A stretch of 64,000 nt of DNA, taken from contig NJPS01000051.1 in NCBI GenBank assembly GCA_002946415.1, positions 298,001-362,000 on the forward strand. Reading direction: 5' to 3'. Below, in pieces: positions 57,597-64,000 of the stretch. The translations under genes and the position numbers were made by a program. The notes under the pieces are model-generated. The model did no database searches and was not told the origin of the DNA. It saw only the letters and a program-made list of their open reading frames with translations. The stretch's first letter is position 1. Every line of letters begins with the position of its first letter. The stretch is from Rutstroemia sp. NJR-2017a BVV2 (lineage: Eukaryota; Ascomycota; Leotiomycetes; Helotiales; Rutstroemiaceae).

Positions 57597-59362
57597 ACAT
57601 ATATCTCCAAAATGGGGGGTGGTCACACCTGACTTGTATTTGTTGCTGCGGTTTAGCGTTTCCTTTACATCATCATCTCTACATATATTTCCTCTTCGTC
57701 AGCAAATGACGCCTGAGTTTCTGCTCTGTTCTGATCTTGTCTTTTCTTTTTTCTTTTACATATCTCTTTTTTATGGTCTTTGCGTTGAGCACTACAAGTT
57801 TTCATTTGTCATTGCGTGGGAAATGGGAACGGTTTGGGATGGGAAATGGGCCATAGTCGCCGTCTCGGGAGGGAATTTGGGAGGTATATCTGTATGTAGT
57901 TGGTATCGCATCTCAGCCAGCTACCTTACTTGCCTTGTAAGAGAACAATTAGGAATGGGATGGGTAGGGAGGGATGGTAAATGATTCAGGTTGGTTGGGT
58001 TGGTGGTTGGGCTTAGTTAAGGGGACGGGGGTAAAATAGATTAAGAATTTATATGAATTCGAAAAAAATAAATTATGGTTTAACGATTTACTTGGGCATT
58101 TTTCACTTGTGATGCTTGTGATACTTGAGTCCTCATTCAGGCAAAAAGGGAATGTAGGTGAAGAGGACGGTGGCGAAATGTGGCTGTACTTCCCTTCCTT
58201 TTCGGATTTATACTTCCCTTTCTTTTCTGTGGCTGGGGCTATGCTCGTTCGCTCTTTCTCCTTGCCTCTTTTTTTCAATTCCACATCTTTTTTAATTCCA
58301 CATCTTCATATTCTCAATTTGCCGAGTTACTCCTCTGCATTCGGTGTATTTCCAAAGAGCGACCCGAGAGGACAATACGAGAGATTACTTTCCACATCCA
58401 ATTCCCTCTTCTCTCTACGTTTTGTTTTCGGATGTACGTCTTACGTCTCCTTTCTCTCTTCCCTCGAAGTGCGAGGAATAGTGACGCTACTCCCAGCGGA
58501 GTGAGTGACAATCGTGGCTTATGTACTGGGTTTTCTTTTCACGGTACTTGATTTGTTTACTGTGCTATTTTCGGCGTGCTCAGTGGTGTACTGTATTGGA
58601 TTGGATTGGATTGATTGTATGTATGTATGTAGGTGGTTTGTTCATCGTGCTAGTGTATTGATGAGGGGAATGGGAAGAGAATGGGTGGATAAGTGGTTGG
58701 TCGATGGTGAAGTCGGATGAGGTGACGAATGTTCGGTTTTGGGGGTATTTAAACGGAAGTTCGTTTATTGGGCTTCTTTCACTTGGGTTTCTAAGTGGTG
58801 TACTTGAGAGGGTATACACCAGTATTTCAATGTGAATCTGCTTTACGATGACTGGTTATTCTCTAGTAGTTAATCATCACGCCCAAAATCATCAACCTCC
58901 CTAATCAATATTCAGAAGAAGAATATATCTTGTCATTGTATGCTATCTAGAGAAAGTTCTCCCTCCGATTCTACGGAGCATCGTCCAATCCTAAATGGCA
59001 ACCTTTAAGCTCTTCATACCCGACGACGTCGAGATAGTCTTCGGTTGTAAAGAGCTTGCCTTCTTCTTTGCTTTTCTGGTGTATATCGCTGTGAATAGTC
59101 CTGCTATTGTGGTTTCTGTGTCTCAGGAGTCCGGCTCCTTGCCCCTCTTCCTGCTCCTTGCCCCTCTTCCTGCTCCTTGCCCCTCTTCCTGCTCCTTGCC
59201 CCTCTTCCTGCTCCTTGCCCCTCTTCCTGCTCCTTGCCCCTCTTCCTGCTCCTCCCCCCCCCCCCTTCCCTTCTCTCTACTTCCGTGCTGCAAGTCCATC
59301 GTTCGGTCGTTTGGTTTGCTGTCCGAGGGTGAAGTAACACGAGAGTATAGTGAGAGTTGGTC
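57597..59362. other. Intergenic region between convergent genes
   Basis: About 1.8 kb, T-rich on the + strand, no convincing gene. It includes the 19-bp minisatellite and a C-tract next to it. Confidence 0.55.
59137..59250. repeat. 19-bp minisatellite, six copies
   Basis: Six perfect head-to-tail copies of CCTTGCCCCTCTTCCTGCT, followed at once by a C run of about 15. The lack of mismatches points to recent expansion or active homogenisation. Confidence 0.97.
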
Positions 59363-59797
59363 TTAATTGTTGTTTGATCCTGATGGTGATTGCGAATTTC
59401 TTGTCCGTGATTTTGATCGAGGCTTTTCTTCCCGTGATCTTGATTTTGATCGAGGCTTTTCTTCCTGTGATTTTGATCCTGATGCCTGATCTGCTTCACC
59501 CTCACGTGTGCTTGATCTAGACCTTTGTTTGGGTCGTAATACAAGCGGTCCATGCTGATTATTCAGTCTATCTGCATTCTCCGCAATAACTCCATGACCG
59601 TCCAAAGACGACGAGCCCCTCGGTATCGTAGCGGGGACGCCGCGCCTATTCAAAAGCATGTTGTCTCTCGAATCTGTCACCCACTCGACATTATCTGATC
59701 TTTTCAATGCCGGTTGTTGTCTAGCTGTTCTTGCATGTCCCGTTGCCGAACTCCTGCTCCTGCCCGAAGCGTTGTTGTTATCTGGGTTCCCGGACAT
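59363..59797 (-). CDS. Small Ser/Arg-rich protein, unrecognised
   Basis: A single frame of 144 aa starting with ATG (MSGNPDNNN). The first 95 residues contain a few motifs that look constrained (DNVEWVTDSRDNMLLNRRG), and the C-terminal third is made of repeated EEKPRSKSR units, encoded by an imperfect DNA repeat of about 33 bp at 59390-59480. SR-type composition suggests a disordered, possibly phosphorylated, nuclear protein, but no domain is recognised. The 19-bp minisatellite begins 110 bp beyond the stop codon; a +1 shift within the repeat would extend the protein into it. An intron near the 3' end cannot be excluded. Confidence 0.55.
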   Translation of the reverse strand: MSGNPDNNNASGRSRSSATGHARTARQQPALKRSDNVEWVTDSRDNMLLNRRGVPATIPRGSSSLDGHGVIAENADRLNNQHGPLVLRPKQRSRSSTREGEADQASGSKSQEEKPRSKSRSREEKPRSKSRTRNSQSPSGSNNN

Positions 59798-59949
59798 TTT
59801 TATTTTTATCTTTCGGAGTGATCGGTTCGGGAGTAGATGGATATGATTTATTCAATACGATTCAGCTGTATGAGAATCGAGAAAGAGACAAAAGATTTTG
59901 ACTTGAGAGTGCGAGGGTAATGGATGTTGACAGAGGAATATTGGAGTCG

Positions 59950-60020
59950 ATAGATTGCTTGATTGATTGATTGCTTGATGGTTTGTTTGTTTGATGGATT
60001 GATGGATTGATAGATAGCTT
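59950..60020. repeat. GATT/GATG-rich simple repeat
   Basis: Irregular repeats of GATT, GATG and TTTG tetramers over about 70 bp. Confidence 0.85.
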
Positions 60021-60862
60021 TCGACTCCAAGACCTGCAGAACCATACCCTTATATACCCCTCTCCCTCTCTCATATTCTCATCTCTCGTTCCTCATCTCC
60101 CATCATCTCATCTCATCTCATCTACCCACCTCACACCAGAAAGCCTTCTCTCAAACCTCGAAACCAGACCATGACCCACGCAAACCTCATATCACCTAAC
60201 ACTGACATAACGAACGAGCTAGATAGCCACCCACTTGCAAAGAATCGAATGGCAACAACACCAACCTCTCCACTCAGATAGCGTCAACAGAGAAATCATA
60301 CCCAACTCACCATATCGCCCCTCATCCACAGTCCCCGCACCCGGCCTTCTCACCACAACACGATGACACCAAAAAATTCAAGAAATATTCTATTTCAAGT
60401 ACTTCCCAGATGGTCGGAGTCTTACATAATATAAGTAAGCAACGTGGGTCGACCCGTTCATCCCATCCGCGGTCTCTTCCTCTTGACCTGACCGGGCCTC
60501 GTTGACGGACGGATGACTTCTTGCCTCAGTACAACTTCTCACTCACAACATCACAATATCACAATACACACGCCACAAGCGAGAAAAGGCCAAGAAATTT
60601 CTATTTCTAGTACTTTCTTCATAATATTGTACACATAACAGGCTACTAGCAGCAGTACGGTCACTGGTCATGTAATTTCACGCCGGGTGCTTGTGTACAG
60701 TAGTACTGAACGACATGGGCATCGATTTGTTTTTCCCTAAACCGCGGTTTTGAAGATAAAGTTCATAGGTGAGATGATATGATATAGTATGATGTGGTAG
60801 TGGGTGGGGGGTTATTGCAAAAGTGTTGGTTGGTTATTGTGTATTTGGTTGGTTGGTTTGTT

Positions 60863-60932
60863 GGTGAAGGAAATTTGGTGAAGGAAAGTTGGTGAAGGAA
60901 AGTTGGTGAAGGAAAGTTGGTGAAGGAAAGTT
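60863..60932. repeat. 14-bp minisatellite, five copies
   Basis: GGTGAAGGAAAGTT in five tandem units; the first differs by one base (GGTGAAGGAAATTT). Confidence 0.95.
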
Positions 60933-61396
60933 ATTGGAGAAAGCTGTTGGAGGGAGTTGTGAACGGTAAATAAGTAAATAAGTCGAGGAGAGGTTCACTG
61001 CCGCGGCTACTCGCTTCGTCGTATGTATTATATACCTATATATGTACAAACATGTATACATTAGGTTCTCGCTAAATAAGGGACTGTATATACTCGTGCT
61101 AGGTATTCACAGTGCAAATCAAACATGCCAGCAGAAGAAAGCAGTCAGGAAACCCTATACATGATATAACTAACACGACCACCTGTAATGTAGCAAGAGC
61201 TTCTACCTAATTATCATTCGCCATCTATTGGCCCCGTCTAATCATCTTTCCATCACGCTATATTATCTGTTTAAAGCTATATATCTATCTCATGTCTTCG
61301 TCTATCATTGCAGGTCGTTGAGATTGAAAAAAGGAATAGAGCACCAGCTCACCTGTGCAACCCTGTATGCGATCATTTAGCATAGCGTGATGTTAC

Positions 61397-63544
61397 TCAC
61401 CCATCACTCTTCTCTTTCATTCCCAGCTCCTCTTCCTTCTCCACCTCCTTGCCTTGAACCTCACGCACCTCAACTGCACCTGGTTCTTTCTCGTTATCTT
61501 CCACTGTCACCATCGCAGAAACGGCAATACTATCCCCAAATCCCTTTTCTCTCTCTTCCTTGATCGTCTCCAGTGTAGGCTGTTCCATCGCACCTGGCCC
61601 CTTATCCCTTGATTTACGTTCCTCCCCCATTGCCACCAACGTACTCACACCACCAGTGATATCTTCTTCTACCTCTCCACTACCGCTTCCATGTTCGATT
61701 CCTCTATCAGCTCCTTCATTCGCCGTCTTATGAATATTAATGAACTCCATCCCAGCTGCCGCGAAACTTGTAAAGCAAGCTGCTGCAGTAGCCACTACAA
61801 ACGTCGCCATAATCGCCATATTGTATGCGTCCAGTACGTCAGGGATGTATTTCTCCGGAACCAGACGTCGCAATTCTGTAGCGCCTGCGTGGAGAATAAC
61901 ATCTGATGTCAAGAGAGGAATATCGAGATACGAGAGACGTACGACGAGAGAATGGGAGAAAACTACCTGAGCTACTGTGATGAACACCACACCTCCAAGT
62001 CCCTGGGAAAAGAACATCAATGCCATACCAGTTGGGACGTCTTCTCGCGAAAGGCAGGTTTGTGCGGCGAGATTAGATTGTTGCATCCCGAGCCCTATTC
62101 CAAATCCGAAAAGAACCTGCCATCCTAACCATGCGGGTAATCCACTATCCACTTTCAAAGTGGTGAAGAAACCCGTGGCGATAGAAGAAACTATTGAGCT
62201 TAAGATCAGCATGGGGGTGTAGTAGCCCGCGATTCTGGTAAATATCCCGGCGATGAGATTCGCAACCACCAGGGCAAGAACAAGTGGGATGGTGTGCACA
62301 CCGGAATTGATAGCATCGAGGCCTTTGATTGCTTGGAACCAGATTGGCAAGTAATATATTAGAATGAACATAGCTCCGGGATTAAAGAAAGAAAACCAAA
62401 CTCCTGCCGCGATTGACCGTTGCTTGATGATACGGATTGGAACTGTGGCATTTTCTCCAGCTTGGAATTGAATGATAATGAAAAGAACCAGAAGAATACT
62501 ACCAAGAGTGAGAAGAGTTATAATTCTGGCATTTGCCCATGAATACGTGTTCCCACCCCATTGTAATGCTAGCAAAAGACACACAATTCCTGGTATGAAG
62601 ACGAGAGTTCCAAGCCGGTCGAACTTTTTCAGCTGTTGACGCAAAGAACCCGTATTTACACGTCCTGAAGCGTCGATAGTTATGAGCAAAACTGACACAA
62701 CCAGAGCTCCTATGGGTAAGTTGATGTAGAAACACCATCTCCAGGATACTTTTGTGGTAAATACGCCTCCCAATAGTGGACCACATGCGTTTGCTAACGC
62801 GAAGACACCGCCGAATAAACCCATAAATACAGGTCGTTTGCGAAGGGGGACGTTGGCTGTCATTATCAGGAGAACTCCATTGAAGATGCCTGCGGACCCT
62901 AAACCGGCTGCGTGAATCATCAGTATGGAAAATGGAAAGGACCCGGATGAGCCTTACCAATGGCTCTACCAACAATGAAAGCTTTCGAATTCGGCGCAGA
63001 TCCGCATATGGCCGACTATAACCAACGTTAGCAGAAGCTCCAGATGGGACTATCAACGGTGTCACTTTCGCCAACTTCGAAAATTCCAATGGCCGCCAGA
63101 AGTACCCATTTGCAGACGTAAAACTTGTATATCTTTCCGAAAATAAGTTGTGTTGCACAGCTTGTCAAGAGATACGCTGAAGCATACCAACCGACATCTC
63201 GGATCGAGTGGAAGTCATTTGTGATTGTCGGGATCGCAGTACTAAGAATTGTTCTATCCTGTTGTGTTTCTGTGTCAGCGATGGAAGAAAGGGAGGTGAG
63301 TGGGGAGAAGGGAACCTACGAGTGCAACAAGAAACATACACAGATATAGAGACAGCATGATCACAGACAACTTGCGCCATCCTGGAAAACACTCTGCCCG
63401 ACTTGACTGAGCAGGGAGACATTGTCCTTCTGTCGTTCCACCATCGACAACCATTGGAAATGGACCTTGAATCTCATCAGACTTGTTGACAGCCGTCGAT
63501 ATTTGGACTGTTTCTGGATTTGAACACATGCTGTACTCGTACAT
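61397..63544 (-). CDS. MFS exporter, 14-TMS drug/toxin efflux type
   Basis: Four exons (63544-63320, 63258-63070, 63015-62958, 62907-61397) give 660 aa. Motifs of the DHA2/14-spanner family are present: [16 protein letters not shown] in the first membrane segment, [15 protein letters not shown], the antiporter motif [11 protein letters not shown] and [10 protein letters not shown] after it. Such proteins export drugs, toxins or other metabolites by proton antiport at the plasma membrane. The C-terminal 100 residues form a charged, Glu/Lys-rich cytosolic tail. All phases close, but the second intron (63069-63016) would start with GA (GAAAGT) instead of GT; without removing it the protein stops after about 150 residues. 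So the gene is either spliced at a non-canonical donor, mutated, or misread here. The other introns are GTAGGT..ACAG and GTAAGG..GCAG. Confidence 0.85.
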
Positions 63545-64000
63545 GGGTTACACAATGACTGCAATGGCTTGATTTATTTGAGCATCCCCAGAGACGCTGA
63601 GACTAGGTTCGGTATGGTTTGTTGAATTGAAAGGTTAGTTTTATGTGCCGGATGAGGAAGAGATAGTGAGAGGCACGAGAAACGTGAGAGAGTAGGTAAA
63701 TTGCGGCATGCAACAACAGTGAAATATCATCATTTGAGGATGAGTTGAAGGGAGGTGAAATTTGTTGCTGTAAAGAGAAGTCCAGTGAAGTGAATCAAAG
63801 TGCAGTAAAAGAAAACCAAAGATGAAGAGAGAAGTACTTGCTTCTTACACGAATCTGCCCAGGTTCGTGGTGTTGCCCATTATGTGATCTACCTTACACC
63901 TAGGTAGGAAGTACTAACTGGAATCAAATCATATAACTTTGGGCTTCATCCATTTGATCGACTTGAATTGACCATGAGGTCTTCCATGAAGATGGAAATC
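63545..64000. other. 5' flank of the MFS exporter gene
   Basis: The last 456 bp hold the exporter's leader and promoter; purine-rich stretches on the + strand and no further gene. Confidence 0.55.

Larger units (their letters stand above)
59798..61396. other. Intergenic region with simple repeats
   Basis: About 1.6 kb with no credible gene. It holds a GATT/GATG-rich stretch (about 59950-60020) and a 14-bp minisatellite. Confidence 0.6.

Overview
The window looks like a filamentous ascomycete (Pezizomycotina) chromosome segment. Protein-coding genes are split by short introns, mostly 45-110 bp, with GT..AG ends and CTAAC/CTGAC-like branch sites near the acceptor. The families are typical of moulds: a DUF3433 membrane protein, a STAND/NACHT receptor-like protein, a Bcs1-type AAA ATPase, berberine-bridge and amidase enzymes, a But2-domain secreted protein, bZIP factors and a 14-TMS MFS exporter. 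A Leotiomycetes-like placement is a guess from general feel only; nothing here fixes the species. Exon structures were rebuilt by hand from splice signals, reading-frame phase and family knowledge; in every multi-exon gene listed the phases close except where stated.

Layout. 0.2-4.3 kb (+): DUF3433 membrane protein with a tandemly duplicated exon/intron unit and repeats of about 30 residues in its outer region. 4.6-6.5 kb (-): secreted, probably GPI-anchored carboxylesterase. 9.3-10.2 kb (+): SAM methyltransferase, isolated. 11.3-16.6 kb (-) and 17.6-19.9 kb (+): a ten-exon NACHT-NTPase gene and an AAA+ ATPase gene, divergent across a shared promoter region of about 0.9 kb. 20.6-21.7 kb (-): SMP-30/gluconolactonase-like protein. 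21.7-29.8 kb: about 8 kb without a credible gene, with microsatellites and a clustered TACTYCGTA motif. 29.8-31.8 kb (+): bZIP factor with an unresolved 5' end. 33.2-35.1 kb (+): aldehyde dehydrogenase with a presequence-like extension. 35.9-37.0 kb (+): stand-alone patatin-like lipase. 37.3-37.9 kb (+): unknown small protein. 38.2-39.3 kb (-): secreted Cys-rich one-TM protein. 41.7-43.2 kb (+): But2-domain secreted protein. 43.7-45.3 and 45.7-47.5 kb (-,-): FAD-linked oxidase and amidase in tandem. 48.6-50.5 and 52.0-52.9 kb (+): two unrecognised proteins. 55.8-57.6 kb (+): a second bZIP factor. 59.4-59.8 kb (-): small Ser/Arg-rich protein next to a minisatellite. 61.4-63.5 kb (-): MFS drug/toxin exporter whose second intron appears to begin with GA instead of GT.

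How the genes fit together. Most look like independent housekeeping or accessory genes. Two neighbourhoods deserve attention as possible units: the divergent NLR-like/AAA pair, which may share regulation, and the co-oriented FAD oxidase plus amidase. The most unusual structures are the GA-AG intron in the exporter, the exon duplication in the DUF3433 gene, and a 9-nt microexon plus a GC-AG intron in the AAA gene. No CRISPR array, rRNA, convincing tRNA or intact transposon was found.
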